From Gymnorhina tibicen (Eukaryota > Chordata > Aves > Passeriformes > Artamidae): a stretch of DNA of 64,000 nt. Below the pieces are notes generated by a model, which saw only the letters and a program-made list of their open reading frames with translations, made no database searches and had not been told where the DNA came from. This document shows, piece by piece, positions 47,133 through 61,127 of the stretch. The DNA lies in NCBI GenBank assembly GCA_013399875.1, contig VXAZ01009496.1, positions 377,275 to 441,274 of the forward strand, written 5' to 3'. Position 1 is the stretch's first letter, and every line of letters begins with the position of its first letter. The position numbers and the translations under genes are program-made.

Positions 47133-49142
47133 CTCTCTATACTGGCATTAAAATAACCTGAGCTCTGTGTAAATTATGGTGCACTTGAAATTCAGTCTCT
47201 TACAAAAGATTGAGCTAAAGAAAAGAAACCTGAATACTCAGGTTAAAATCTGTAGAATATAAGATGTAACAGCAGCACCTCACCCCTGCTCTGCAAACAG
47301 AAGTTCCTGGAAGGAAAACCTGGATTTCTAAGCACTTTTACTTTATTTCAGAAAGTATTTTCTCAAGTAATTACATTTCAGCTAAAAGCAGAGGAGCCAA
47401 TTTTCACCTGGGAGTAGGTTTTCCTATGCCAGTACCCATAAGCCCCAACATGAGCATGAGGGAAGAAATCCATAGGGAAGAACAAACCCAAACCAGTAAC
47501 TAACCTTACATCAAGTACATTTTGTCTTTGTACAGGGACAGAAGCACTTGATTCAGTGGGAGTGCAGCACCTGCCCCCATCTAACTCCTATATTTAGTTC
47601 TCCTGTAGGTTGCTTTAGAATGCTTCCTCTGTAATACCAAATGCATATAAAGATGGAAACTTTGACCAAATGCTCCAAAGGTAACATTGCTAGAGCTGTG
47701 AGGTATTTTTCCAAGAGAAAACAGTGTGTGAAAAGTCTGTGGATAGCCCTTCTAGACACACCTAGTAACAGAAACTTTCCAACCAAACATTTCTATCAAG
47801 TGCAGCCTAGATTTAACTTTGCAAAGTAAATGCCATTTTGCCTGTAGAATAACATTCCACTTATCATCTTGATAATTTTTCATATTTAGTTGAAGTTTCT
47901 TTTTAACAGAGAAAATCAATGCTTAACTTTGTCCTTTTGAGAGAATTCTCAACGGACTGTTTTGTTCTTGGCTCTCTAGTGAATCATAGTGCTACTGCAG
48001 ATGATATAAGTATTTTTTTTTAAATTATGTTTTGCTACAGAATTTCCTTCGTTTAAAGGTTTTCTGAGTCTGTTCAAGTTGCGTCGAACTATTTGTGTAA
48101 TCCACAAACCATAAAGCAACTGAAATAATTCAGTGAACTAAAAACCCAGGAAGGGTCATGATTTAGAAAGTCTCAGCAAACTGGAGGTTAGGTGAGCATG
48201 CTGGAGGCAGCTTCTGCTTTCCTTGCTCCCCCACAGCTCTTCTTGTGCTCACAATTGGTTGTGGTCAGAGGCAGGATATCAGATTAGCCAGATTTTTGGT
48301 CCAGCTGTCATATCCACTCTTATTGATTGTAAAAAATCTGCAAAAAGGGCTGAGTTAAAGTTTTAAAAATATTTTTGCAACAAACTTCTTGAACTTGTTA
48401 AAACCTAGGACTGAAGTATCTTTTCATACTTTCTGTATCCCAGTTCAGGAAAAAAAAAAAAGGAAATTCAGTTTTATTTACATATTTCATGTATCTATTT
48501 TTATAATCTTTTTTGAGCACAACGTTATGAACACGAAGTAACAAGTGTTTAAAGTAATTTGATTTAGAAAGAATAATGAAAAAATTGTACTCTGTGTAAT
48601 TTAATACATCTTTTTTGCATCCAGTATTTTGGTGCATTTCTTTAATTACTGGGATAGAAGACTCCTATACAGGCTTTTTTGTGTTAACATTACAAGAAGA
48701 TTTTAATTTGATCTGTATTGGATATTAGTCTTTGTGACATTACTGGCCAAGGACTTTGGGCTCATCGTAAGTCTGTGAAGCTTTGTGATGAAAATGAACA
48801 CGGCCCCAAAACTCTCTGCAATATCAGAGCATTCCATACAGATTGTAAGGAGACCTACAAAACTGGATCCAAATCAGCCAACAATGAGCCTTTCATTATT
48901 CATGATGTGAGCCAGATGACAGGGGAAGGCTAAAACTTAATCTTAAACCTCTCCCGAAAAATTTCATACTCAGAGGTATAGTCTCCCTTAAGACTCAGCA
49001 GTTCTTCTCTTTGAAAAGCTGCAGAGAGCTTATCCTTCTTTAAATTTTGCTAGCAGATTAGAGGGTACATTACTTACCAACCTGGATGTTTCCCTCTTGA
49101 CTTCCTTCCTCAGGCAGGAGTGATTCAAGGTCAAGCTCTTAC
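47133..49142. other. AT-rich unique sequence, no gene seen
   Basis: No recognised repeat or protein. A plus-strand frame at 48718-48933 has an ordinary amino-acid mix but no recognised relative, no splice signals and AT-rich flanks. An A-run lies at 48449-48460. Confidence 0.5.
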
Positions 49143-49183
49143 CTTTGTGCAGAAAGTTGCAACCAGCAGAGAACTGCAGCCAT
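49143..49183 (-). other. Weak first-coding-exon candidate on the minus strand
   Basis: On the minus strand, an ATG in good start context (AGGATGG) at 49183 reads MAAVLCWLQLSAQ, a hydrophobic start. It reaches a strong donor ACAAAG|GTAAGA (GT at plus 49142-49141). Joining to the minus-strand candidate at 34573 would keep an open frame, but one-in-three matches are expected by chance and the gap is over 14 kb. No promoter signal was seen upstream. Confidence 0.15.
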
Positions 49184-52100
49184 CCTGGGAGCATGCTCCC
49201 ATGTTTCCATCTCTTCCTCCTACTAGTGTGATGGAATACTTGTACTACAATTGTTTTCTCCCAGATCAAACTCCAGACTCAAAATTGCTTCATTATTATT
49301 AATGATTTTATTTCAAGACCCCTTTACAGCCATTTCTGTGCATTCTCTATCATTGATTCATCCTGTACCTCCTCATTAAGCCCTTTTCAGTCCCTAATAC
49401 TCCTCCATCTTCATGGTCCTTTCCCTAGGACTTCCATGTATCCCACCACTACTGAATTCTATTTAACCTTTTTCCCACTACATACACACAAAAAATATTT
49501 GCTGTCAGCACATTCTTCTTTCAACTATCCCCATTTCCTCAGTCTGTCTTATTTAGAAACTTTTAAGTGACATCCATTTGTGAAGTCTAAAGCATCTCAC
49601 CCTTTGCACGTCCTTCAATTCTCCTGTAAAAATGTGATTATAATAGGATTATTACATTATCAGTTAAATATAGATGAGTTTATGCCTGCTGATGGTTGAC
49701 TAAGTATAAATATAAGAATTACTGTATTACATTTGTGCATTCTAGTTGAGGATCTGTTTCTCAAAAAATACAAAGAGGAGAAATTTGTGCATACCAATGT
49801 TTGCAGAAATAAAGATTTTGAATATCACAGATTATCAAGATTATCTTTTGACTGCCACGTGAATATCAATTCCTCTTTCTCTAGCAGTATTTTGATGCCA
49901 GAATTTAAGAAAAATTAGCTCATTAATTTAAATAAATCTTATCACACTGAATGACTTAAAAGCGCAGCACAGTATGCAGCTATTCTGTTCTGGGCATGTC
50001 ATGGCACCATTATCTCAGTACTTCATCAAATCATTAGTTGCCAATCTGTACTCAGAGGGTGGTTTTTTTTCTCCCATTGCTCAGGAAAAGAAAATACTCT
50101 GCAGCAGGGATGGTCTCAGTTGGGGTCCCCAGTGTCTGTGCCTCAGCAGTACCTTAACTTTTGACAAAACAATTGTAAAAACCAGCGAGTTATTTGATCA
50201 GAGATCTGACAAGGGAGTAACCTGTTTCAAGTCTCCTTTCCCAGGCTTACGTTGCAAAGTGAGCTGCGTTATCTTCCAGGGTCACACAGGCAGCACGGAT
50301 GCTTCTCTTTGTCCACCCCTTTGTGGGCTGGTAGACTGCCCCTGAGCTCACCAACTCACAGCTAATTGTTCACTTGTCTGCATTACACAGACTTTTTCCT
50401 GCACTGCTGGTAGGTCTTTCTGAGGGATTTGAAGATGGAGGGAAGGAAAAGTACCTTCCAACTTTAAAAATAAAATTTTAATTTCTCCCCAGTGGAAAAA
50501 AAAAAGATCACCCCAGATTTTTATTCTTAGTAATCATTAGAATTGTAGGTTTAAGATCAGAAACTCCTTCAGTTATGAAAAGACCCCAACAAGCACCAAA
50601 TATACCCAAAAAGCCTAAGAGAAACATAACTCCATATTGAACCTACATACAAATGTGTAGCAAAGCTGCACATCTGGACAGCATTTCCTTCATTTCCTTT
50701 TACCTTAGGGTTTGTTGGTATATTTTTTCCCTGTAGTTGAAGATACCACACAATTCATCTGTTTCCCATTTTTTTGAAAGATTTCCCGTTATCCCCCTCA
50801 CTTGTTTCAACCAAATAAACCAACACTTCATTGGTCTTTTACATACCATAGGTATGATTAATTGAATTGCAAGGGATGGGAGAAAAACATCACAAGAAGG
50901 CAGAAAGTCATGGTGTCCTTCCAAGCGAATTTCCTGTTGTAGACAAAGCAGGCAGGTTCACTGAATGAGATTTAAGTTCCTCAGTCGCAACCTCACTCTC
51001 AGATATAACGATAGACACCAAGTGAGAAACTCCATCATGGTGGAACGCTGCAGAAAAGCCGTGTTTAACAAACTTTTTCAGTCCGCCTAAAAAGTCTTGA
51101 ACGCCATTAAGATAGATTTGGCACAGAAAAAACTAAATAGAACATGCAAGAAAGTTAAGCCACAAAGTGTTCAAAACAGCTTGTGTGGGAAAACTTCAGT
51201 ATTTTTTAATGTAAAGCTTGTATTTCATTGTCATTTAATTCAGTATGAGAATAAAAATGATGCAACTCATCACTATAGCCTGCTCCAACTATTATTCTCA
51301 GAAATAAACTAGTAACTGAGTAACTTCTTCAGATAAGCAACATGAAGTAGGAAGAGAAATATCACTACCCGTGGGATCAGCTGGCTAAGCCTAGTGGCAG
51401 AAGCAATGAGCTGGGGCAGGGGAACAGCCAATGCTCTGAACACAACATTCCAAGCCTTGCAAAATGTAATGCTTAGTAAAAGAAAGGATGAAACAGGGAA
51501 CCTTTTACTGGAAAGCAAGCTAAGGCTGTAAACTGATGTAAGACCAAGAGCAAAATCATAATGTGAAGTAAAAAGGAGAAGAGAGATATGAGATAAATGA
51601 GGGAAAAAACCCCAAAACTAAAATCCCATCGCACACAGACCGATTCAGGAATTCAACTGGACTGTGTGAATTAATTTTAATTCTTTGTTCAAAAGATTCT
51701 TCCAGCATCGGAAAAGCTACACTGAAATGAGACTAAAGACCCAATGTCACAACACTCTCTTCGCTGTTTAACATCCTTTGTCTCATACAGCTGAGTTCTC
51801 TTCAGTATTCCAGCATTTCATCTACTTCCCAAGACAAGCATTCCTGTCTCCAACTTTGACTTACAGTTTTCAAAAAAATCATCAATACTCACTAGCAACC
51901 CAAAGAGCAGATGATAGTTATTTATTAACATTTAAAATAAGCATAAATTTCAGTAACTAAAAAAATTCTCTGAATTGTTCTGCATGTGGTATTCTTGAAA
52001 TTAAAGAAGATCAATACAACTGAAAGACCAAGCATTATCATCAAATATGAAGTTGAATGGAATACAGATCAAGTTAATAGCGATGACATTACATTAACTT

Positions 52101-54730
52101 GAAGAAATTAAACACAGTTTTACACATTTCTGATGAAGCACCACACTCACAAGACCCAGTAAAGCATCTCATGAGAACTGAGCTGCAAATCAGTTAAGCA
52201 GCTGAAAACCAACTGGCAGCCAATTTAAGTTAAAAAAAAAAGTTATGGTAAGAATTTAGTGGCCATGTTTTCCAGGTAACTAGTGTAAGAGGGATAGATT
52301 TAACATCCAATGTATTCCAGTCACACATCACAAACATCTGAATTTTAACCAATTTAACAACTCTTTATTTCTGGAAGAAGAGATCCCAGTCCTCTCATCC
52401 CCTATTTCACAAAGGTGCTAATCCAAACTGATGCAAATACTGGTAGGATTCTTGGGTAACAATGAACAGCATCTGCATATATTAATACTTGCAAAATAAA
52501 ATTTCAGCTTTTTTTTTTTAAACAGTAGATATACAATCACAGTAGATAATGAATGATCCACAACCTTTAATCTCACCCCTTTGCTGAAATGTAATAGCTT
52601 AGCTCAAACCAAAGCTAAACCTCCATTTAGCTTGCTCAAACGCTTAGTTTGGAAATTTTTATTCCTGGACTAAGCATAAAGGGAGGATTTCTTTTTTTAA
52701 CATCTGAAGTTCTTTCAGATGTTTGCAGAACAGGAAAGAAAGGATGTGTAAATTCAGAGCTGAAGATGAAAGTGTAATGCTTCACATAAGAGGGCACAAA
52801 TCAAGACAGCTTGTGCATTTGGAAGTCCATAAGCTCAACTTAAAATACAGTCATCGATCTAGAGCATCTTGTTTCGTTTTACATGAACATCCACTTCATT
52901 CTCAAGATGCACGTGAACTTGTGCAGGCAGATGAAAAGTTATGGTATCCCAGAGTGGATGAAATTCAAAGCAACAATCAAAAAAAATTAAGTTTCTCAAG
53001 AGTTACAAACTAATTTTACAGGCAAAGGAAGGTAATTCAGTATTAAGATGACAAGTGCAAATGCACACAGGATATGCAAACAGCTTATAAACTCTCACTG
53101 TTAACACTTTGGTTATCACCAGCACTAAAATTCAGAAGAACACTTAAAAGTGGACCCTTGTATTTTAATTAGTGTCCTTAAATTCCAATGAAATACTGTC
53201 CGTTTCTGTTTCCACCTTCTGAATGAAAATGCTGCAGTAAACTTTAAAAAATGGCATACACCACACAGGAGACTGAATTAATGCAGTTATAAAAGCAGTA
53301 TTTCTCTATTTACACTGTGGCAAACAAGACAGACTGAGACAAGCTAAACTCAGTCAGAAGATTTCCTCTCTCCAGAGAAGGAAATAAATGAAGTCAGGAA
53401 CTTTTTTGCAGATTGTGAAAACAGCATCCAAAGCCAGGCTTCCCTTACGGGCATCCAAAGGGAACAGCTGACAGACGTACCCAGTGGAGTTTTCACACAA
53501 AGGGAAGGGAAGTAGAAAGGAAAGCTTGCTTAGACAGGAGTAAGAAATTCACTGTCTCTTGAGTGTTTAACTAAGAACAGACTTCTGGAGGAAGATACTT
53601 GAAGACCCACCCATCTGCACTCTGCTTGCAGTGTGGCAGAACAAGTTTATTGTGAAATACACAGGTAAATCGATTGGAGAAGACATTCAACTGGTCAGTG
53701 ACGCCCATTTGTTGCATTTTCACTTGCAGGAAGGACAAAGTCAGAAAATAACAGATAACACAAACATTATGCATCTCCTAATATTAATAAGCAGCAAATT
53801 TTATTATTAATATTTTGCTTAGAGAACCCTGGACACTGACAGTATCATTAATACGAACGTTTCATGATTATTATGAGAAGAGAAATACTGTTGAAAGCCT
53901 GGACTGGATACAAATTTAAATTTGTGAACTGAAAGGTTCATATTCATCATATTAAAATGCACTTTATTAAAATATGTAAAGTAGAACAGACAGTATAGAA
54001 CAGATGCTTTGTGGAAAGCCTGCCAGCTGTACACTAGTATTTGTACATGAGGCCAAACTAATTTACTTAGAATTCCTATGACCCATAGAGAAATTCTTTC
54101 CTCTCCCACGCTGAACTACAGTGAATGTGTCAGGTGGAAAATAGAACAAATAAGGATATGAACAGGTTGCTTCTGAGGAAACTTTCAAACATATTTAATA
54201 AGATCCAATGGTCAAATCTCTTGTTAAAGAATTCTCATCTAAGTCACCATACTGTAATGATACAAACAAAATAAAACAAAAACCCCACAAAATCAAAACC
54301 AAGGTTTTGCTACACCTAGATGGAAAAGAATCGCTCTCTTAACCTCTCTTAATTTATCAGTAAATTATATGGATCTTCACCCAACTAAAGGATAAACAAG
54401 ACACTGAAAATCTTTGTGTATTTCCTAAACTAAATGGTAGGAAAAATTAGTACAAATGGCTTTGGAAATCCATTCCTAAAGGGTGATTTGCATTTGAATG
54501 CCTAGAATCATTCATTCAAAAAACAGTGCTGGAGAAAATTCAAAGACTGTCTCCACTGAATTTTCACTGCACTAGAATCAGATGAAGTATGTAAACATCT
54601 TTCTGGTGAAAGAGTCACCAGTAATTTTGAAAAATAAAGGTAACTGCTACTTACAGAATTCAAAACACTGTTGCTTCAACTCAGTTTTAGCCAGGAAAAA
54701 GCCGCTGATTTTTTTAGGAATTTTCTAGGA
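49184..54730. other. AT-rich unique sequence, no gene seen
   Basis: A T-run (52512) and an A-run (50497) are the only simple features, and an A/C-rich patch occurs near 54265-54300. Open frames up to 123 codons (49974-50345) are not recognised. Confidence 0.5.
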
Positions 54731-54810
54731 TGACCCTGCTTGAGAAGGGAGGTTGGACCAGATGACCCCGCTGTGGTCTCTTCCAACCTGACCCATTCTG
54801 TGATTCTGAG
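54731..54810 (+). mobile_element. Short CR1 LINE 3' tail
   Basis: About 80 bp match the extreme 3' end of an avian CR1: CCTGCTTGAGAAGGGAGGTT, then GGACCAGATGACC, then TCTTCCAACCTGACC and the terminal CATTCTGTGATTCTGAG. The end of the terminal ATTCTGTGA-type repeat marks the insertion boundary. The extreme 5' truncation is common for this family. Confidence 0.92.
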
Positions 54811-57800
54811 AATATATTTCAAGTGTGCAAATTCTCCTATGAAATAGAAAACAACTGCAAAATAGAACTTGGACTAAACAGTCAAAAATATTTAAGATGC
54901 TTCCTCCTGAATGTTACATTATTTGCACTTGACCTCAACATTATCTTATATTTTGTTTGGTGCAATAGAATTTTCTGGAACAAGAATAATTTTGGCAAGG
55001 GGCTTTTGCATCTTAATTTTGCAGACAGTGAACACTGAAACTGCCAGAGTACCCAAAAAGAAGTAAACAGAGAAAGAGAATGTAGAGAAGTAAGTACTTC
55101 ATAAATTAAGCACAGAGTAACAAAATACATGAAGAAGTGAAACTTGTCTAGTTGTGAATATCAACTTTTTCCCAATCCAAGTCCCTCAAAATAGAGCAGT
55201 GCCCATGTCTTCCTTAAGCCAGCAATGTGCGTGTTCAACTGACAGAAATGATTTCTGCCGTATCAAAAAAAAACCACATGAAAGATGCTGATGTTACAAA
55301 GTCAAAGATGCTCAAAGGTGAGCAAAACTCTTACAATTTTAGTTTGTCCCACTTGTGTTGGTAGGACAAGCTTTTCCACAGTAACTTTCTATGAGAATTC
55401 TCAGGCCTTCTCAGACTGGAAGAAGTAATCAAAATGGAGAATACTCAGCATTTCCTCCCTCCTCCTCCTATCACTAAATGTGTGATAACATCGTATCTCA
55501 CTTGTACACTACCAAAATCTTACACTGAAAGCAGAATTGGTTTTGGTTTTTTCCCCTGGGGAGCCTTTCCCACTTTTAAATATTCTGCTGCATCTCTGGC
55601 TCACCAACCTCAGGTGTGCAGTTATAGTGCAGGTAAGCCTATTCAACAAGGGGTACCTGCTTCTCAAAGAACAAGTCTCTTTCCTTTCCCTCCCACCATC
55701 TCCCTTTCAAATACCTAACATCACACAGAACTGGCCCAACTGTTAAAGCAGCAGAAAATGGCTTGAACTGGCTCAGTTTGGATCACAGGAAAACAAAGGC
55801 TGGCACAAAGGAGGAGGCATCAGGAACAGAAAAGGGGTTCCACTGATTCCTCCATTAGCAAATTAGAAAGCAACCATTATAACACCTTCACCATATTGAA
55901 AAATCAGACCAAAAAAAGGCATTTCTACATTTATTTGAGATATTAAGCACCATTCCTTTTCTTTCTGGAGGAAAAGAACTTGTGCATAAGGAAGCTGAAG
56001 GCTAGAAGCTTCACATGTCCATTAACTAATACAGCACTCCACAGCTGATTTTACAATGTTATATACTATTTTTACAGTACTTTATATGCACATAAAATTC
56101 CTTTTAATTTCAGCTGCACATACTAAACTCTCAGCAGTCAGAAAATCGGTCGCAACATGACTAACACCATCAGCAATCAAACTCTTCTATTTGTATATTT
56201 GCTAACAAACCTGGAACAGTGTAAGAACTGTCACAGCTCTCTAAATGTGATCACCTCCTTCTCTCACAATCCTGTCTCATCTTCCCAGTTTTCAAAGCCT
56301 GCAACAGAGTGATGAACCCACTTGATACTAAACCTGATTCAATATAAGAGCAATGCTCATGCTATTAGAATAAAAGAGGCATGGGGTAAGGCAGGAAATA
56401 CTAACAAAGCCTGCAAAAATATGAATACTGCAGTGAAAGCAAACTAGAGTTGCACATGCAATCAATTCCTGAATGCTTGACTCCAACATTAGCTTTCTGG
56501 TAACTGGAAACTTCGGGGCATTTTCATAAGGTATTTTTGTAATAAAGAAGCAGAAACATGCTGATACCTTGACAGATCACAGAAGAACTACGTTCCTTGG
56601 ACTCACAACTCTGACCTTTGCCACTTCAGCTGATCAGTGACAGTTGGAATAAATCAGCCCACAGAGGGAAACAAATAGCTATAAAACCTGTTAGCAAGAA
56701 ACAGATATGCATGGAAGCAGTAATTTTTGGGATGAAGCCAAATTTCATAGGGATTGGGCTTGAAACCTTTGTCTCCTAGTCTCCTCTTACAATATGCACT
56801 TTGCTTATCCCTCCCTTATCCCACTTGCTATTTATTACACATCTAACATTTAAGTCGCATTGCTTCTTTACTCCAAAATACAGGAGTAGCTTCCCTTTTG
56901 AGCTTCCAGAAAACAAGCAGTAAAAATTAAGATTCATATCTGCTACTCTGCAGTCTCAAACAATATTTAAAATAATGAGGAAGAAGTGAACACTGAACTT
57001 CTACTGTTCGCATGGTTGTTAAGAGTGCAAAGGGCTTAAGAAGAGAGAAAGCAAAAGTCAGCAAAATTGTCTGTATTCAAAACAAACCTTTGCTACTTAA
57101 GCTCCAGAACTCTGACTGCCAAAATTTGCAAATGAAGGACTTGAAACACAATATAAACATCTGTGTTGGACAGTAAGACATGAAACATGTTCAAATAATA
57201 CGTGCTACTGCTATTTTAAGCTATAAGATATCTGACTTCTACATTGCTGTTCTAAAAAGAGAAAGCTATCCCTGGAGTTTGGTACAGGTTGTTCAGTAAT
57301 TTGTACAGTCAATACACCCGCTTAACAGTTTTTCAATATTCTCTTCCAGCAGACAGAATGTGTTGCTATATGAACTGAAACAGAAAATATACTCTTTAGA
57401 GGTTAAAAATTAGTATAGAACTGGCCCATTTAATATGTTCTAAAATTCTTGTTGCATGGTTCTAACAATAATCATCTTAACATGGTTATGAATATGTCAA
57501 CTCCATGGACCAAAGTATTTTTTTTTTCAAAATATTTTCAAATAGGGGGGAAAAACACCTCAGCGTTGGCACAATGAAACAAAAAAATTTGAGAAACAGA
57601 GTATATGCTTGCTAAACAAGAATTATGTTTATTTAGCTAGTGAATCACCTAGAGGAGTAAATTTTCACTTTCATGATAGCAATCTGTCAGGCTTGCAAAC
57701 ACCCAGAAATAGGAATTAAAGATTATTTTAAATGTAGTTATAAAGGTCATAAAAAGTCTGATTTAGACTGAGGTACATTTACTCAAAACTGAGATTCATT

Positions 57801-59534
57801 GAGTGGTAGCAAACAAACAGTTCCTCAGACAAATGCACTTTTTTCAGTATACATGTTACAGAAAAAAAATAAAGAAATGTGCATTAACTGGTGGTGTCCA
57901 CCAAGCTGCATATTAATATTCTCTTACACCAAACAGTTTGAAACAAGGGAAATGTCATTCTATTATAATTTCATGTTACAATTCATTTGGCTAAACTGCA
58001 GCTTAAAGTTGCTTTGCCATATTAAAAGATTACTACAATAATTTTCACATGAACATTTAGACTTGAGTTTTACTCCAGGACTAAATATGGCATGATTTGC
58101 TTTTAATCTGTTGAATAGCTAAAAACTGACAATTAAAAAAACTACAACAAAGAAAAAAATTAAGTTGAAGCAATGTGAATCTCACATCATTGAACCACTT
58201 CTAATGGTTAAATGTTAGTAGTTAACAAATTCAAAGAGTTAATGAATCCTTGCATTCGTTCGGTCTCCTGTGCCTTAGCTAGGATGCATAAATACAAAAG
58301 ACAGCAGATACTGGTAAAAGCTTCAGGACAGAAAGTGCTTGACGAAGGTACAGTTCTCAAGTGTGTTTGGTGAGAGAGTATAAGGGCAGATGCACTGATG
58401 AGAACCATTACAAGAAGAGTCAATTTCGTGTTAAAGTGTTCAAAGATGTCACCTTAAGCAGAAAAAAGCTTTAATAACGTCTTCTTAGACATATTAGGCA
58501 TTTCCAGAGTCTACATCATTAGTGTTGTATTCTAGCAGGACATCTCCATATAGTTATTGTTTGTTTCTATTTCTCTCCTGAAAAAAAAACAAAAACAGAA
58601 AAGGACAATCATGTTAATACACACAGATCAACATTATCTGCTTTCCTTTCATTACAGCATTTTCATTGCTTGCAATTTAGATAAATCAGGCAACATGCTT
58701 TCAAGGAAAAAGCTTCAATTATTTTCAGGAATATGAAATTACACAATTTAAGTCAACTTCTTAAAGAGAAACACAGAAGTATATGTCAAACTAAAAGGCA
58801 AACGTGTTCCAAAAAACTGCTATCAAAAAAAGGACTTATAATGTCACTTTTAATTCAGTAAATTTAATTTACAGTAAAATATATTGCACGAAGTGAACTG
58901 AGCAAGGAGACCAATGGACCTACAAACAAGGCAAGATGTTACCCTAAATCTTCTGCTTAAGTTGTCAAGAAATGCTCTACTCTCCATTCATTATATTCCT
59001 GAAAAAATATGGTATTGCCAGATATCTCCCTCAAAGCCCCATAAAACAAAATGTCCCAAAGTGCTTAAGATAAAAAGGTAAAGTAACTAGTTGGCCCAAT
59101 ACCTCATCCTCCATACAAACGCTCAAGTGGCAAGAGAAGGGTTTTTTTTTAAGAAGGCCACCCATACCTTTTTCAGAAATTACTTCAATAACAGAATGAA
59201 AAGTCAGTGAAATAGGAATGGCTACAAAGAAACCTCACTTCAGTGTGAGCCTGAATTGCAGTGAAGACCATATTAACTACACAGCCCTCACAGCACTGTG
59301 AGATGCCACATTTGGCATTTAGGGCTAACACACTAAAGGCACTGTAACTATCAGGAACTAACAAAGTCATACTCTGTCTAAGAGAATAAATGATATTTTC
59401 AGTGCTTTACCATCGTTGTCCATTTCCTCTGCTTTGTTCAAGATAACATACCCTTAGGCATTATGACTACCTCTAGCAAAAAAATAAAAACTGATCAACA
59501 AACTGTGTCTTGTTGCCTTCATAATGCATCTTCT
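54811..59534. other. AT-rich unique sequence, no gene seen
   Basis: No recognised repeat family, RNA gene or coding domain. Open frames remain below 100 codons and overlap on both strands. Confidence 0.5.
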
Positions 59535-59710
59535 AGAGTGGAAAAAGGCACTGTGGTCTGAGTGTAAAAAACTAAGACCTTATCTTTCAATAGCATTTTC
59601 CATAACACCTTTCTTTACATGTATAACTGAGCACATTACAGAAATAGATGAATACCTGCATGGAAGAGAGGTAGATTCTCATCCCCATTAAAAGAGAATT
59701 TAAAAAGTAT
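59535..59710 (+). mobile_element. Possible MIR-like SINE relic
   Basis: GGCACTGTGGTCTGAGTG resembles the start of a MIR-like SINE. Farther on, AGCATTTTCCATAACACC, then CATTACAGAAATAGATGAAT and ATTCTCATCCCCATTAAAAG follow the order of the core and 3' region ('agcnccttccat ... actttacaaa ... attatccccattttacag'). The similarity is decayed and recognised from memory only. Confidence 0.33.
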
Positions 59711-61080
59711 AAAAATACCTCTCCAGATTTTTATTGTTATTGCATCATACAGCATATTAAAAATGGAACAGTAACATAGCAGGGAAAACAAAATAGCCCA
59801 GGAGGCATTTGAACAATGATTTCAAAACCACTCTCTCCAATACCACACTGAAACTTTACTATGCTAGCAACTATTTAAGAAAATTGCAAATTAGCATATG
59901 AACCCACACATTCTCCCAAAAAGACAATCTAGTGAAAGAAGAAGGTATGTAACACTTATACTGGTTATTACTGGTGATCTAGTCCTTTCCAAGACAGATC
60001 TCCAAGTTGCTTCAAGATGAACACCAAAAAAAGTAAAGCTCAGTCTTGGTCACAATGAGCAGCTCATGGTCCCAGCAACTGTGTGCCTAAGATTGGACAT
60101 TTGCTAAAGTAGAACTTAAGTCTATTTAAAGTGAGAACGATACTTGCACTATTCTGCTAGAAAAAAATTTTTCCTACTTCAGAAGTATATAACTAATATT
60201 TTCATAGTACGATACTGCTTTTTAAAAGTAAGATTGATAGTGTCAGTCATTAATACAAGCCGGTATCTTAAAAATGCACTCTTGGCTGAAAACAGATGAT
60301 GACTGGCCTCATGCCTCACTATGCATGTAAGGCATGCAAAAATAGCCTGCTCAAGCACATCTCAGATTATTCCTCTAATATTAGCAGACTTCAACTGCAA
60401 GAACTACACAAAGTGTTGAAAACCACTCCTGTGGTAGGAAGTAGGAGCCTATGAAACCACAATGTTAAAATACTGATATTTTATAATTAACAATTTTAAA
60501 TACAACCTGTATACAACTAAAATCATCAGTTCCTGTTCATTTGTAAGTATTACATACATAAGCACTGACTCAGGCTGGCTAGAAAGGCTCTGCATTTCAA
60601 ATTGCTGTACTATAACCTGACCAACATTATGCTTTGTGAAGCCCTCAACTCAAAACGTATTTAACTTCATAAAAATCCATAGTAGAGAAGGAATGATGAC
60701 CTGACCACCTACTTCCACTTGATGAAATGAAGGTGTTGCAAATTTTACATCCGCTTCGAATTCTACAGAGAAAAAACGCTTCAAAACATCAGCACACCTT
60801 TCCTGTAATCTCAGAATTACATATTACTACATTTATATTTAAATACTTCAAGCAGACATACAAGCATGACATTTTTCAATGCAAGTGAACAGTACATTCT
60901 GCAAATACTGGTATCAGTGACACCTGGCACTCTGTACAGCAAAACAGAGAGAAAGAAGACCTGGTTTACTCAAAACCCAGGCAGTGGTATTCTACTCAGT
61001 AACAAACCCCTCCCCAACTCCAAGTCAGATCATGCTCCTGGGACCACTGTCTTTTCCTACCTCAGAAAGTAATTTTCTTC
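59711..61080. other. AT-rich unique sequence, no gene seen
   Basis: Nothing was recognised beyond short chance open frames. Confidence 0.5.
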
Positions 61081-61127
61081 TGGTTTTTTGGTGTTTTGGT
61101 TTTTGTTTGGGTTTGTTTTTTGGGGTT
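61081..61127. repeat. G/T-rich low-complexity tract
   Basis: TTTT and TTTTT runs are broken by GG, GGG and GGGG, of the same type as the tracts at 7041 and 21237. Confidence 0.85.

Noticed and set aside
48718..48933. 71-codon frame with ordinary amino-acid mix
   Set aside because: No family recognised, no splice signals and no retrocopy features such as a poly-A tail or target duplication.
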